Below, piece after piece: positions 8,845 through 18,252 of a DNA stretch of 51,105 bases. This DNA is from Calidithermus chliarophilus DSM 9957 (GTDB taxonomy: Bacteria > Deinococcota > Deinococci > Deinococcales > Thermaceae). The notes beneath the pieces are model-generated. The model searched no databases. It was given only the letters and a program-made list of their open reading frames with translations, and was not told the origin of the DNA. The DNA is taken from positions 32,047 to 83,151 of the forward strand of contig NZ_KE387029.1 in NCBI RefSeq assembly GCF_000430045.1, in the 5' to 3' direction. The translations under genes were made by a program, and so were the position numbers. The stretch's first letter is position 1, and each line of letters starts with the position of its first letter.

Positions 8845-10863
8845 ATGCCGCAAGCCTCCAAGTACATCTCCGCCCCCTGGAAGGCCCACCCCACCGACGC
8901 CTACGGCGACCCCGCCGAGGTGTTCACCGCCCGGCTGCGCGAGCTGCTGGCGGTGGTGGGGGCCAAGCTGGGCACCCCCGGCGACCCCTCCGACAAGGGC
9001 TTTTTCCCCGCCGCGGCCGACCTCGACAACGGCAGCCCCAACCTGCTGGACTGGGGCGACCACAGCCTGTGGCTGGCGACGGACGCCACCGGGGGCGGGG
9101 CCACCCGCGACTACACCGGCAGCTTCGTCTACACCGAAGGGCACGAGAACAACTGGAAGCCCGCCTACTTCTACCGGGGCAACCTCGTCTTCCGCAACGT
9201 CGGGGCGACGGCGGACCTGCCCGCGGTGAGCCAGCCCGCCGGGTATCGATGCGGCAGCATCGACCTCACGCCCAACAGCGCCGACGGGCGCTACAAGGCG
9301 CAGTTCCGCCTGAAGCCCAACACCACCTACACCTTCTCCTTCTACGTGAAGAAGCTGGCCTCCGGCGCCTTCCGCTTCCGCGTCGGGACCGGGACCGACG
9401 CCGGGTTTGGCGACGGCACCTGGGGCACCGAGGCCCAGGCGTCCAACCGCGCCAACCTCCTGGTGGACGACACTTTAGCCCCTCCGAACGCCTGGACCCG
9501 AATCAGCGCCACCTTCACCACCGGCGCCAACGGATACGTCTGGGTGATGTGGGGCGGCTGGACTAGCTGGCCCAGCAGCCTGCCCCTGCGCCTGGCCTAC
9601 CCCCAGCTCGAGGAGGGCCCCGCGGCCACCCCCTGGTCCCCCCCGCGCTACTGGACCTACCACCCCCTCCCCGCGCCCCAGGCCATCGACCACACCCTCG
9701 ACTTCGCCCAGGACGACCAGGCGATGCTGGCCGTGACCTACCCCGGCTCGGCGGCGGTGCTGCGGGTGGACGTGTGCCCCGACTGGGCGCTCAGCGGGGG
9801 CACCCTCCCCCGCAGCCAGTGGTTCTACGGGGCCGACCCCACCACCGCCGAGGCCGCCACGCGGCGCAACAGCCGGGGCGACAACTGGAACCAGTACACC
9901 CCGATGTGGGAGTGGAGCCACCTCCAGCGCAACCCCCCGCTGGGGGTGCTCCAGTACGGCATCTTCCGCTACGGCACCAGCGGCACGTACCGCCTGGCGG
10001 GGGAGCTGCGCGGGGTGTGGCTGCGCCACAAGCCGCAGGGCGGGATGGTCTGGGCCGACTCGAGCGCCCTCAGCGGGCCCGGCCACGAGAAGTTCCTGGC
10101 CTTCCGCATGACCGACCTGGGCGGCAACCAGTTCCGCCTCAAGTTCGCCAGCGTGATGGCGGGGCCCGGCTTCCAGCCCTCCCGGACCGCCGAGGCCCGC
10201 TACCTGGGCAATCTGCGCGGGCTGCTCTACAACGGGGGCGACGCCACCTCGAATTGGGTCACGGCCAACGCGCCCCACGTGATGGGGCTGCACAGCGTCA
10301 CGCTCGACAAGAGCCAAGACCTGTTCATCGACGCGGTGGGCAACGAGCAGGGCTTCTGCCTCAACTTCTACCAGGGCGCGAGCTACCAGACCGCGCTGGT
10401 GGTGGGCGACTTCGTGGACAGCCCCCACCCCGCCGACGACGGCAGCGTGTACCCCCGCTGGGGGCTGATCCTCCCCAACAGCCGGGTGGGCCTCGTCGTG
10501 GCGGGCTTCGGCCCGGTCTTCCAGGACTACTGGGCGGCCTACGGCCCGGGCTTCGGCGCGGCCTCGAACTGGGGCGCGGGCCAGGGCGAGGGGCAGGGCC
10601 CGGTGGGCTACAACGAGCTGGTGCTGTTGACGCGGGGCTTCACCCGCGACTACCCGGTGCCCCTGTGGGTGGCGCGGGCCGACGAGAGCGCGGTGTCCAA
10701 CCGCGGGCGCGTCCCCAACCTCTACGTGGGGCTCGAGGGCGTGACCAGCGGGCAGGTGGGCGACAGCCCGCTGGCCCAGGACGGCACCCGCTACTACTAC
10801 GCCCTGCGCAGCGCCCACTACAACAACAGCGCCTACAACTGCCACCTGTTGATCCGCCCCTAG
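8845..10863 (+). CDS. Tail fibre / receptor-binding candidate 1
   Basis: A 672-residue protein after gpJ, where tail fibres usually begin. Residues about 120-270 look like a carbohydrate-binding jelly roll: FRLKPNTTYTFSFYVKK, then TRISATFTTGANGYVWVMWG and LAYPQLEEGPAATPW, a pattern seen in CBM-type domains of phage structural proteins. The rest is rich in Trp, Tyr, Gly and Asn. ATG at 8845 follows a modest AGGT ribosome site. No catalytic motif is seen, so binding of host surface glycans is inferred, not a depolymerase. Confidence 0.65.
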   Translation: MPQASKYISAPWKAHPTDAYGDPAEVFTARLRELLAVVGAKLGTPGDPSDKGFFPAAADLDNGSPNLLDWGDHSLWLATDATGGGATRDYTGSFVYTEGHENNWKPAYFYRGNLVFRNVGATADLPAVSQPAGYRCGSIDLTPNSADGRYKAQFRLKPNTTYTFSFYVKKLASGAFRFRVGTGTDAGFGDGTWGTEAQASNRANLLVDDTLAPPNAWTRISATFTTGANGYVWVMWGGWTSWPSSLPLRLAYPQLEEGPAATPWSPPRYWTYHPLPAPQAIDHTLDFAQDDQAMLAVTYPGSAAVLRVDVCPDWALSGGTLPRSQWFYGADPTTAEAATRRNSRGDNWNQYTPMWEWSHLQRNPPLGVLQYGIFRYGTSGTYRLAGELRGVWLRHKPQGGMVWADSSALSGPGHEKFLAFRMTDLGGNQFRLKFASVMAGPGFQPSRTAEARYLGNLRGLLYNGGDATSNWVTANAPHVMGLHSVTLDKSQDLFIDAVGNEQGFCLNFYQGASYQTALVVGDFVDSPHPADDGSVYPRWGLILPNSRVGLVVAGFGPVFQDYWAAYGPGFGAASNWGAGQGEGQGPVGYNELVLLTRGFTRDYPVPLWVARADESAVSNRGRVPNLYVGLEGVTSGQVGDSPLAQDGTRYYYALRSAHYNNSAYNCHLLIRP

Positions 10864-10893
10864 CCGGGCCTGGGAGAGGAGAGGAGACGAGAC

Positions 10894-13113
10894 ATGGCCG
10901 AGTATTCCGCAGCGCTCAACCCGACCTTCACCCTCGAGCAGGTCGCAGACCTGTACAAGACCGCCTTCGACGCGCGGGGCTGGGGCACCGGGCTGGTGTC
11001 CATCCAGGGCGGCTACCGCTTCACCGCCCAGATGGAGGCCGACACCGCCGCCAACCCCGTGCGCCTCACCCCCGACGGGGCGATCCGCGCCCCCAACTCG
11101 ATCAGCGCCTTCAAGGGGTCCAACTGGGCCGACAACGGCGACGGCACCTTCACCGCCCAGGGCATGGTGGAGTGGGTGGATAACTTCCACGGCAAGAACC
11201 TCTGCCACCCCCTCCTCGACCACAACCGCCGCTGGCGGCTTTTGTTCTGGGTGCCCGGCCTCAAGCGCTTCCGGCTCAGGTTCACCGTGGTCAAGCGGCC
11301 GGACAACGGCGCGTCCGGCCCCTTCTCCGACCTCAAGCTCGACGTGCGCGAGGCGGTGTACACGGGCAACACCGCCAACGTGTCGAACAACAACCGCAGC
11401 GCCAGCCTGAAGGACGCGGGCTGGGGGGCCAACTACGCCGTGGGCCAGCAGTACACCACGCTGTGGAGCCACGGGGCGGGCGGGGCCATCGCGGGGGTGG
11501 CCGAGGCGTGGACCTACTGCTCCATCGGGGCGGTCAACGCCCACGTGCGCATCGACGCCATCGAGTACGAGGTCACGCCCAACCGCTTCGGGGTGCAGTC
11601 TCCTAGTCAGGACTCCGGGCTGTGCGAGTTCGCCTTCGCCCAGGCGTCGGGCGCGGCCCACGGGGCGATGTTCCCCCTGCCCGTCAAAAACCCCTACAAG
11701 CCGCGGGTGCTGCTGTGCCCCCCGGAGGTCCACGACGACGCCAACGCCGCCAGCGACGCCGGGTCCACCCAGGCCCGCCGCCACTTCTACGCCCTGTGGA
11801 ACGCCTTCCGCGACGAACAGCTCTCCGCCGCCAGCGCCAACGCCGGGGTGCTGGCCCTGGCCGCCGTGTGCGCGGTGGTGAAGAACTACTCCTTCGGCTC
11901 CACCCTCAACGTCTACCTGGCCTCCAACTCCGACTTCAAGGGCTTCTTCCTGCGCTCGAGCCAGAGCGGGCGCAGCGACTACCAGATCGTCACCAGCCAG
12001 GCCGAGCGCACGAGCTACCTGCCCGCCAGCGCCGTCACCGTGCCCGAGAGCGTGGTCCGCTTCAGCCGCGTGGTCCAGGACGCGCTCTACGACAACTCGG
12101 GGGCCCACGCCGTGCCCCGGACGGGCTACCTCTTCCAGGTGCGGGGCAGCGCCCCCCGGACCCTCGACCGGGTGCGCTTCGGGGAGCTGTGGTTCCCCAG
12201 CGGGACGTACGTCGCCAAGCTCTACGCGGTGGCCGTACAGGACAGCGCCAGCGGCAAGAAGCTCACCTACCAGTCCACCGTGGCGGCCATCAGCCTGACC
12301 ACCGCGAGCGGCGTGGCGGAGGCGGGGGGCCTCAACCTCGCCCTGGCCCCGGGCTACTACCTGCTCACCCTGCCCCCCAACCTGCCCACCCGGGCGGCCC
12401 GCGGCCCCCACAGCTACCTGACCCCGGGGCGGGAGGTGCGCCACCTGGGGCAGGTCGTCTGCCGCGACCCGGCCACCGACGGCACCTGGACGCCGGGGGC
12501 CACCCAGCTCAACGTCACCGCCGACGACCTCACCCCCTGGGGCGGCAACCTGCTCTGCCAGGACAACGCCGCGCTCTCGCTGGACTTCCTGGGCTGCGAC
12601 ACCCCCTCCCAGGCCGCGGGCGCGTACGCCGAGGGCTTCGCCCTGCTCACCGGGAGCGCCCTCGACGGCGGCTACCGGGCGGAGGACTTCGAGCCGCTGC
12701 CCACGGCCCCGGCGGGCAACGACTACACCGGCCGGGTGGGGCTGGGGGTGGTGTTCCCCTTCGGCCTCGAGCTGACCGTCAACCAGCTCGAGACCCCCTA
12801 CACCCGCTGGCAGCTCAGCCCGCTGCCGGGCTATTTCGGCTCCTTCCGAAGGTACTGGGGCGACGCCTGGCCCCAGCCCGGGGCGCTGGAGTTCGAGTTC
12901 GGCCCCGGCTCCGGCCCCGCCCCCCAGACCTTCGACGCCTACGCCGACCGCCCCTACCGCCAGAGCAGCCCCCGGCTCCTCAACATCCGCCTGAGGACGG
13001 GCACCGCGCTGGCGGCGGGCCAGAAGTACGCCAACGGCGACGGCAGCTTCGACGCGGTGGTCGCGACCCACAACTACGGCAACCACCGCTCGACCGCCTT
13101 CCACAGCCGCTAG
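10894..13113 (+). CDS. Tail fibre / receptor-binding candidate 2
   Basis: A 739-residue protein, not recognised by family. Its N-terminus (ALNPTFTLEQVADLYKTAFD) is short and helical; the remainder is beta-rich with many Gly, Tyr, Asn and Asp residues. A purine-rich leader (GAGAGGAGAGGAGACGAGAC) just before the ATG at 10894 holds several overlapping ribosome sites, so translation should be strong. It lies between two other long proteins in the same strand with only 13-30 bp gaps, as in a fibre cassette. Role as fibre or adhesin is inferred from position and composition. Confidence 0.6.
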   Translation: MAEYSAALNPTFTLEQVADLYKTAFDARGWGTGLVSIQGGYRFTAQMEADTAANPVRLTPDGAIRAPNSISAFKGSNWADNGDGTFTAQGMVEWVDNFHGKNLCHPLLDHNRRWRLLFWVPGLKRFRLRFTVVKRPDNGASGPFSDLKLDVREAVYTGNTANVSNNNRSASLKDAGWGANYAVGQQYTTLWSHGAGGAIAGVAEAWTYCSIGAVNAHVRIDAIEYEVTPNRFGVQSPSQDSGLCEFAFAQASGAAHGAMFPLPVKNPYKPRVLLCPPEVHDDANAASDAGSTQARRHFYALWNAFRDEQLSAASANAGVLALAAVCAVVKNYSFGSTLNVYLASNSDFKGFFLRSSQSGRSDYQIVTSQAERTSYLPASAVTVPESVVRFSRVVQDALYDNSGAHAVPRTGYLFQVRGSAPRTLDRVRFGELWFPSGTYVAKLYAVAVQDSASGKKLTYQSTVAAISLTTASGVAEAGGLNLALAPGYYLLTLPPNLPTRAARGPHSYLTPGREVRHLGQVVCRDPATDGTWTPGATQLNVTADDLTPWGGNLLCQDNAALSLDFLGCDTPSQAAGAYAEGFALLTGSALDGGYRAEDFEPLPTAPAGNDYTGRVGLGVVFPFGLELTVNQLETPYTRWQLSPLPGYFGSFRRYWGDAWPQPGALEFEFGPGSGPAPQTFDAYADRPYRQSSPRLLNIRLRTGTALAAGQKYANGDGSFDAVVATHNYGNHRSTAFHSR

Positions 13114-13126
13114 GAGGGGTGAAGCC

Positions 13127-15355
13127 GTGCCCTACCGCAGCCCCCTGCCCACCTCGAGCGAGCGCGACGCCCTGCGCCAGTGCTCGCTGCACGCCGCCGC
13201 CCGCGCCACGGTGCGGGGCCGCCACTGGCGCTCGAGCGCGACCCCCGGCGCGCTGCGCGACGACTTCGGTGCCGACTACTCCCTGGCCTTCAAGCACGTG
13301 GCCTACCCCGCGGGCGCGGTGCCGGGCCTGGCCGCCCACCGCGCCGCGGTGCTCTCCGACCTCGCCGCCCGCGCCGCCACCCCCGGCTACCTGGCCTCCA
13401 AGAAGGTCGCCAAGACCATCTCCGTCCGGGCCGCGCTGACGCAGAGCCTCGAGCCCGCGGTCCTGGCCTTCTCGGTGGCCCCCCTCGACCCCGACACCTC
13501 CCGCGCCAGCCTCAGCCTGGACAAGCCCGCCTCGCCCACCCTCATCGTCAAGCGGCTCAACAACGGGGTGGAGGGGGCGCTCCTCACCGCCGCCGACGAC
13601 GAGGACGGCGGGGGCAAGGAGCGCACCCTCGACTTCCCCCGCCAGAGCGGAACCTACCGGGTGATCGTGCGGGTCGGGTCGCAGAAGTACTACCGCGACT
13701 ACGACGGGGATGTCCCCGTCTCGGCCCTCGCCGCCTACGCCGCCAGCGCCGAGGCCACCCTAGCGGGCACCTACGACCAGGGGGTGAGCGACGGCAGGCG
13801 GGCCTTCGCCCAGGCCATCTACCCCCTGGGCGACCCCGACGGCTTCGACAGCGAGGGGGTGCTGGCCGGGCCGGACTGGGACACCCCCGCCACCCGCCAA
13901 TCCTTCCGGGACACCATCGCCAAGAAGAACTCCATCGACGCCTCGAAGGTCTTCCTGAACCAGCTCGTGGCGGCAGGGGCCCCCGCCTACAACGGCTCGA
14001 GCCAAGACCCCGCCTACTACACGGGGCTGGCCGCGCCCTACGTGACCGCCGTGAAGCAACTGGGGGGCGTGAGCGCCTACCACAGCGTGTACGCGGCCTA
14101 CCCCGCCTTCGCCTACGACACGTCCAGCCAGGACGGGGCCTACCTCGACGGGCTCAAGGCCGCCTTCGTGGGGCAAATCCAGTCCGACGCCAGCGCCTCG
14201 GGCTACAACACCGCCTACGCCGAGGTCTGGACCGCGGCCAACGCCGAGCTCCCGGCGCTGGGCATCCCCGAGGGCTACGCCAACTGGCCCCTCGCCACGC
14301 CCAAGAACGCGGGCCAGGCCGCCAACCTCATCCGCTTCGCCTACTCCAGCGGCTACATCCGCTCGGCGCAGCTCGTCTACGACGAGGGGCTGGCCGCGGG
14401 CTTCGACTTCCGCAGCCGCACCACCACCCTCGACCCCCTGACCTCCGGGGCCTCGCGGCAGCAGTACGCCGACCTGCGGGACGACTTCCGGGCCGAGCTC
14501 CAGGCGGGCGGGCAGGCGGAGGGGCTGAAGCACTTCCTGGAGAAGTTCCGCCTCCAGTACGGCTACGCCTACGACCACGCCAACAGCGCCGGGCGGGGCG
14601 ACCTCGAGTACGTGGCCTACCTCCAGGCCCAGCGCGACCCCGCGGTGAGCCTGGCGGTGGAGGAGGAGAAGCGGGCGGCCTACCTGGACGTTTACGACGC
14701 GGCCCGCACCCTCTTCAAGTTCACCGCCTCCACCGCGGGGCTGACCTCGAGCCAGCTCGCCGCCCTCAAGGACGCCATGTTCACCGCCGTGTACTCCTAC
14801 GGCATCGTGGCCGAGCTCCAGAAGCTCTACGACCTGTCGGCGGGATCGACCTTCTTCCACTCCCTCACCAACTACCCCGCCGTGCGCGACGCCAGCTACA
14901 CCCCCCGCGACGCCTACCGCGACGCCAAGGCGCTGGCCCTGGCCGCGCTGGAGGGCGACTACTACAGCCGCGTCTACGAGGGCGGGGTGATCTACGTCTA
15001 CCGCGACCGGATGTACCCCCTGGCCGTGGAGTACGGCTTCACCTTCGACGCCGCCCAGCAGCAGGCCAGCTACTACGCGGCCAAGGAGCCGGAGTTCATC
15101 GAGGCGCTGCGCCAGGGGTACGCGGGCTCGAGCCCCGTGGCTTACGTGGACTCCTACGACCCCATCAAGCAGGAGTACACCGTGCAGGTCACGCTGTCCA
15201 AGCCCGCCAAGGTCTACGGCTGGCTCAGCCAGAGCGAGCTGCCCGTGACCTACGTGGTGGCCTCGCTCGTCCCCTCGGCCAGCCATACCCTGAGGTTCAA
15301 GGCCCCGCGGGGCCTGGGCGTGGTGCAGGCCCACATCGAGGTGTCCAATGGCTGA
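13127..15355 (+). CDS. Tyr/Ala-rich fibre-region protein with internal repeats
   Basis: A 742-residue protein of unusual composition, rich in Tyr, Ala, Ser and Asp and mostly helical by pattern. Imperfect repeats are visible: SSQDPAYYTGLAAPYV (about residue 290) and SSQDGAYLDGLKAAFV (about 332), and related GLxAGF and YAxAY units. The GTG at 13127 follows AGGAGGGG and lies after the previous stop. It overlaps the gpI-like gene by 8 bp. Position points to a fibre, fibre chaperone or baseplate-attached adhesin; the family is unknown to me. Confidence 0.55.
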   Translation: MPYRSPLPTSSERDALRQCSLHAAARATVRGRHWRSSATPGALRDDFGADYSLAFKHVAYPAGAVPGLAAHRAAVLSDLAARAATPGYLASKKVAKTISVRAALTQSLEPAVLAFSVAPLDPDTSRASLSLDKPASPTLIVKRLNNGVEGALLTAADDEDGGGKERTLDFPRQSGTYRVIVRVGSQKYYRDYDGDVPVSALAAYAASAEATLAGTYDQGVSDGRRAFAQAIYPLGDPDGFDSEGVLAGPDWDTPATRQSFRDTIAKKNSIDASKVFLNQLVAAGAPAYNGSSQDPAYYTGLAAPYVTAVKQLGGVSAYHSVYAAYPAFAYDTSSQDGAYLDGLKAAFVGQIQSDASASGYNTAYAEVWTAANAELPALGIPEGYANWPLATPKNAGQAANLIRFAYSSGYIRSAQLVYDEGLAAGFDFRSRTTTLDPLTSGASRQQYADLRDDFRAELQAGGQAEGLKHFLEKFRLQYGYAYDHANSAGRGDLEYVAYLQAQRDPAVSLAVEEEKRAAYLDVYDAARTLFKFTASTAGLTSSQLAALKDAMFTAVYSYGIVAELQKLYDLSAGSTFFHSLTNYPAVRDASYTPRDAYRDAKALALAALEGDYYSRVYEGGVIYVYRDRMYPLAVEYGFTFDAAQQQASYYAAKEPEFIEALRQGYAGSSPVAYVDSYDPIKQEYTVQVTLSKPAKVYGWLSQSELPVTYVVASLVPSASHTLRFKAPRGLGVVQAHIEVSNG

Positions 15356-15989
15356 CCATCTGGTGATCACCGCCTACATCCCCGCCGCCAGCCCCCTCGA
15401 CGGGGGCGGGGGGGCGGGGAGCGAAGCCTTCAAGCTCCCCGGCTGGTTCGCCCGCGACGGGGCCAACGCCCCGCTGCTGCAAACCCTGTGGGCCGCGCTG
15501 CAAAACACCCGCCCGGAGCACGCCCTCGCCATGACCTACCTCTCGCGCGCCACCGGGCAGTGGCTCGACCTGCACGCCAGCCTCTACGGGCTGCACCGGG
15601 AGTTTGGCGAGGGCGACGCCGCGCTGCGCAGCCGCATCCTGGCCGAGGTGCAGAACCCGCGCTCGACCCCCCAGGCCCTCGAGAACGCCCTGCTCCAGGG
15701 CTACGGGCTCGAGGCCAACGTCTGGGACTTGTCCGCCCCGGCCCCCTACGAGGAGTCCATCCGCTACTACGACGGCAGCCTCCTCTACGACGGCAGCGAG
15801 ACCTATGGCTCGGGCACCGTGTTCGGCCCCTTCCCTAACCCCTTCGGGGTCTTCGTGGTGGACGTGACGGGCGACGCCGCCGACGCGCAGCGGGCGCGGG
15901 AGGTGGTGCTGCGCCTGCGGGCGGCGGGGATGGTGCCGGTGGTTCGCTACTCCCCCACCGGCGCGCCCCCCTACACCCAGCTCCCCTAG
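15348..15989 (+). CDS. Tail protein I-like baseplate/fibre adaptor
   Basis: A 213-residue protein resembling the gpI/YmfQ (DUF2313-like) group that links fibres to the baseplate. Features: ATGQWLDLHASLYGLHREFGE followed by AALRSRILAEVQ near residues 65-100, the pattern of an early helix-loop segment in these proteins, and a C-terminal valine-rich domain (FGVFVVDVTGD, VVLRLRAAGMVPVVRYSP). In P2 and Mu the homologue sits after gpJ; here three long proteins are inserted between them. ATG at 15348 overlaps the previous gene. Confidence 0.65.
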   Translation: MADHLVITAYIPAASPLDGGGGAGSEAFKLPGWFARDGANAPLLQTLWAALQNTRPEHALAMTYLSRATGQWLDLHASLYGLHREFGEGDAALRSRILAEVQNPRSTPQALENALLQGYGLEANVWDLSAPAPYEESIRYYDGSLLYDGSETYGSGTVFGPFPNPFGVFVVDVTGDAADAQRAREVVLRLRAAGMVPVVRYSPTGAPPYTQLP

Positions 15990-16007
15990 CCCTTAGCCCG
16001 CCCCCGT

Positions 16008-16031
16008 CTGACCCCTGGGGGGCGCGACCCT
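16008..16031 (+). promoter_or_regulatory. Late element L4
   Basis: CTGACC at 16008-16013, 12 bp, GACCCT at 16026-16031, then 6 bp to the ATG at 16038. Confidence 0.7.
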
Positions 16032-16037
16032 CGGGCT

Positions 16038-16964
16038 ATGGCGACGATCCTCGAAGGCAACCCCGGCGTGGGGTACAAAAACAGCGTGCGCGGGATCGAG
16101 ACCACCGATCCCGTCCACCCGGTGGTCAACAACCCGGTCTTCCAAGACCTGCTCAACAACGACGCCAACCTCAACCAGCGGGTGGGGGTGGTCGAGGGGC
16201 AGAACCTCGACCAGCGCCTGCGCAACCTGGAGGCCGTCAACCCCGCCGCCCAGCTCGCCGCGCTGGACAACCGCCTGGACGTGCTCGAGGGGCACAACCT
16301 CGACCCCCGGCTCGACGCCCTGGAGGCTTTGGACATCGCCAGCCGCCTGCAAGCGCTGGAGGACAGCTCGCAGGTCTACTCCTACGGCCCCGCCGAGACG
16401 CCCCCCGCCGACGCCCCGCTGGGGGCGGTGTGGGTGCGCGGCCGCGGGCTGACCCTGCGCAAGATCGGCTTCGACGGGGGCGCCAACCGCAGCGTGTGGG
16501 TCACCATGCAGCCCACCACCCTCAAGGTGGTCTGTGACGCGGTGGGCAACGAGTACCGCAAGTCCTCCCGGCTGGACTTCCCCAACACCGTGGACGGCCT
16601 GCCGGTGGTCCGCGGCTGGCCGCTGAGCGCGCAGGGCTGGGCCTACCACCTGGGCTTCGGCTTCCCCCGGATGTCGGCGTGGTACAACCTCAGTTCGGCC
16701 ACCTCCCTCATCGACCCCGACGGCACCACCCCCGCCGACACCTCGGGCTCGGTGGCGCTGCTGGACTCCACCGAGGCCCGCGCCAGCGTCGCCTACGCCA
16801 ACGCCGACCCCCTGACCCTGCCCGCCATGACCCCCGGGCGCTGCCTCTTCGCCCGGGCCACCCTGGACTTCACCGACGGCGACGGGCCCGGCCAGCGCTA
16901 CCCCTCCATGACCCACGTCGAGCTGGCCGTCAGCTTCGCCCTCGAGCTCGCCCTCCAGCACTAG
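16038..16964 (+). CDS. Coiled-coil tail fibre or collar protein
   Basis: A 308-residue protein. Residues about 40-110 are repeated heptad-like units (GQNLDQRLRNLEAVN, AQLAALDNRLDVLEGHN, DPRLDALEALD), a trimeric coiled coil of the fibre type. The C-terminal 190 residues are beta-rich and contain a likely head domain (GRGLTLRKIGFDGGANRSVW). The start is fixed by late element L4. It ends just before the lysis cassette. Distal fibre or neck appendage is the inferred role. Confidence 0.65.
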   Translation: MATILEGNPGVGYKNSVRGIETTDPVHPVVNNPVFQDLLNNDANLNQRVGVVEGQNLDQRLRNLEAVNPAAQLAALDNRLDVLEGHNLDPRLDALEALDIASRLQALEDSSQVYSYGPAETPPADAPLGAVWVRGRGLTLRKIGFDGGANRSVWVTMQPTTLKVVCDAVGNEYRKSSRLDFPNTVDGLPVVRGWPLSAQGWAYHLGFGFPRMSAWYNLSSATSLIDPDGTTPADTSGSVALLDSTEARASVAYANADPLTLPAMTPGRCLFARATLDFTDGDGPGQRYPSMTHVELAVSFALELALQH

Positions 16965-16996
16965 CCCACCGGCCCGGGCGCCGGGGCGCCAGGGCT

Positions 16997-17020
16997 CTGA
17001 CCCCTGGCGCCCCCCACCCT
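16997..17020 (+). promoter_or_regulatory. Late element L5 (lysis genes)
   Basis: CTGACC at 16997-17002, 12 bp, CACCCT at 17015-17020, then 6 bp to the holin ATG at 17027. Confidence 0.7.
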
Positions 17021-17026
17021 GGGGGC

Positions 17027-17494
17027 ATGAACCGCGAGGCCCCCCACAGCCCGCTCGAGGCGTTCGCGCAGCGCGCCCTCGAGCTGTTGATCGCCTGGTG
17101 GCCCGCGAAGGCGGTGGGGGGGCTGCTCCTCACCCTCTTCGGGCCCTGGAACGAACAGTACACCACCCTGCTGGCCCTCAACGCCCTCGACTTCGCGCTG
17201 GGCGTGGCGGTGGGGGTCAAGACCGGGCGGCTGCGCTCGTACGCCGCCAGCCACGGCCTGTTCTACAAGACCTTGCAGTGGGTGGCGGTGCTGGTGGCCT
17301 ACCGCATCGACAAGGGGCTGGGGGTGAGCCTAGTCCACACCCTGATGGTCGGCGGCCTGATCGTGGCCGAGGCCATCAGCGTGCTGGAGAACCTGCAAAT
17401 CCTCTCGGGCAACCGCATCCCCGTGCTGGGGAGAATCCTGGGCGACCTCAAGGACAAGCAGAACAAGTACCTCAAGGGGGGCGATAAGCAGTGA
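17027..17494 (+). CDS. Holin (phage holin family 4 / TcdE-like)
   Basis: A 155-residue membrane protein that would form the lesion releasing the endolysin. The pattern is typical of family 4 holins: a hydrophobic segment near residues 25-40, LNALDFALGVAVGVKTGRL, then FYKTLQWVAVLVAYRI and VGGLIVAEAISVLENL, with a charged C-terminal tail (KDKQNKYLKGG). About three membrane segments are visible. The GTGA overlap couples it to the endolysin. Late element L5 gives a leaderless start. Confidence 0.85.
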   Translation: MNREAPHSPLEAFAQRALELLIAWWPAKAVGGLLLTLFGPWNEQYTTLLALNALDFALGVAVGVKTGRLRSYAASHGLFYKTLQWVAVLVAYRIDKGLGVSLVHTLMVGGLIVAEAISVLENLQILSGNRIPVLGRILGDLKDKQNKYLKGGDKQ

Positions 17495-18192
17495 GCGTGC
17501 AGCTCGTCTTCGCCTACCCCATCCGCCCCTGGAAGGACGTGAAGCTCGACGCCGCGTTCCTCGACCCCGCCTACCGCGCGCGCTTCGGCGCCCACCACCC
17601 CGGCGTGGACTGGAACCTGCGCAGCGGGGGCGACAGCGACCTGGGCAAGCCCGTCTACAGCCTCTTCCCCGGCACCGTGGTCGGGGTGGGCTGGTACAGG
17701 GTGTGGGGCAACAACGTGCTGGTGAGGGCGGAGGACTGGGTGCGCGACCTGGTGGCCGCGCGGATGAGGCGCAGCATCAAGAGCCTCGAGCTGCTCTACG
17801 CCCACCTGCACCACGTGGACGTGGAGCAGGGCCAGACCGTGCAGGCGGGGGAGTGCCTGGGCAGCATCGGCAAGGGCGACCCCGCCGCGGGGATGGCCGC
17901 CCACCTGCACTTCGAGGCCCGCACCCTGAGCCTGCCCATCAACGACTGGCCCGGCGGCAGCCCCGCCGCCGAGCGGCGCATCCGGGACACCCGGCTCAAC
18001 CCCCACGAGCTCATCACCTGCCTGACCTACGGCGACCGGCCCAACCTCCAGCCCTCCGGCCAGGTCGTCGCCCCCGCGGGGCTGTTCACCTTCGAGGGGG
18101 CGGTGATGGACAACCGCGCGGGACTGGTGCTCAACCGCGCGGGCACCAAGCTCTGGCTGCGCTGCGAGAAGGACGAGCCGAGGGGCAACTAG
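17491..18192 (+). CDS. M23 peptidase endolysin
   Basis: A 233-residue LytM/M23-type metalloendopeptidase predicted to cut peptidoglycan cross-links at lysis. Zinc ligands H36 and D40 lie in HHPGVD, and H138 and H140 in HLHFE; the intervening LGKPVYSLFPGTVVGVG and YAHLHHVDVEQGQTVQAG blocks are family hallmarks. No signal peptide is seen, so export depends on the holin just upstream. Start GTG 17491 overlaps the holin stop. The C-terminal 45 residues after the catalytic core may bind the wall but match nothing I know. Confidence 0.88.
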   Translation: MSVQLVFAYPIRPWKDVKLDAAFLDPAYRARFGAHHPGVDWNLRSGGDSDLGKPVYSLFPGTVVGVGWYRVWGNNVLVRAEDWVRDLVAARMRRSIKSLELLYAHLHHVDVEQGQTVQAGECLGSIGKGDPAAGMAAHLHFEARTLSLPINDWPGGSPAAERRIRDTRLNPHELITCLTYGDRPNLQPSGQVVAPAGLFTFEGAVMDNRAGLVLNRAGTKLWLRCEKDEPRGN

Positions 18193-18210
18193 AGGGGCGA
18201 GGGGCGGGCT

Positions 18211-18234
18211 CTGACCCCTGCCCGCGGCGACACT
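18211..18234 (+). promoter_or_regulatory. Late element L6 (with ribosome site downstream)
   Basis: CTGACC at 18211-18216, 12 bp, GACACT at 18229-18234. Unlike L1-L5 the start is 18 bp downstream and is preceded by GGAGGTG (18242-18248), so this transcript would have a short leader with a Shine-Dalgarno site. Confidence 0.65.
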
Positions 18235-18252
18235 CGGGGCTGGAGGTGCGTG

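Noticed and set aside
9475-13104. Very long open frames on the minus strand opposite the fibre genes
   Set aside because: They mirror the GC-rich third positions of the plus-strand genes, have low-complexity Gly/Ala/Val/Arg composition and lack ribosome sites; shadows of real genes.
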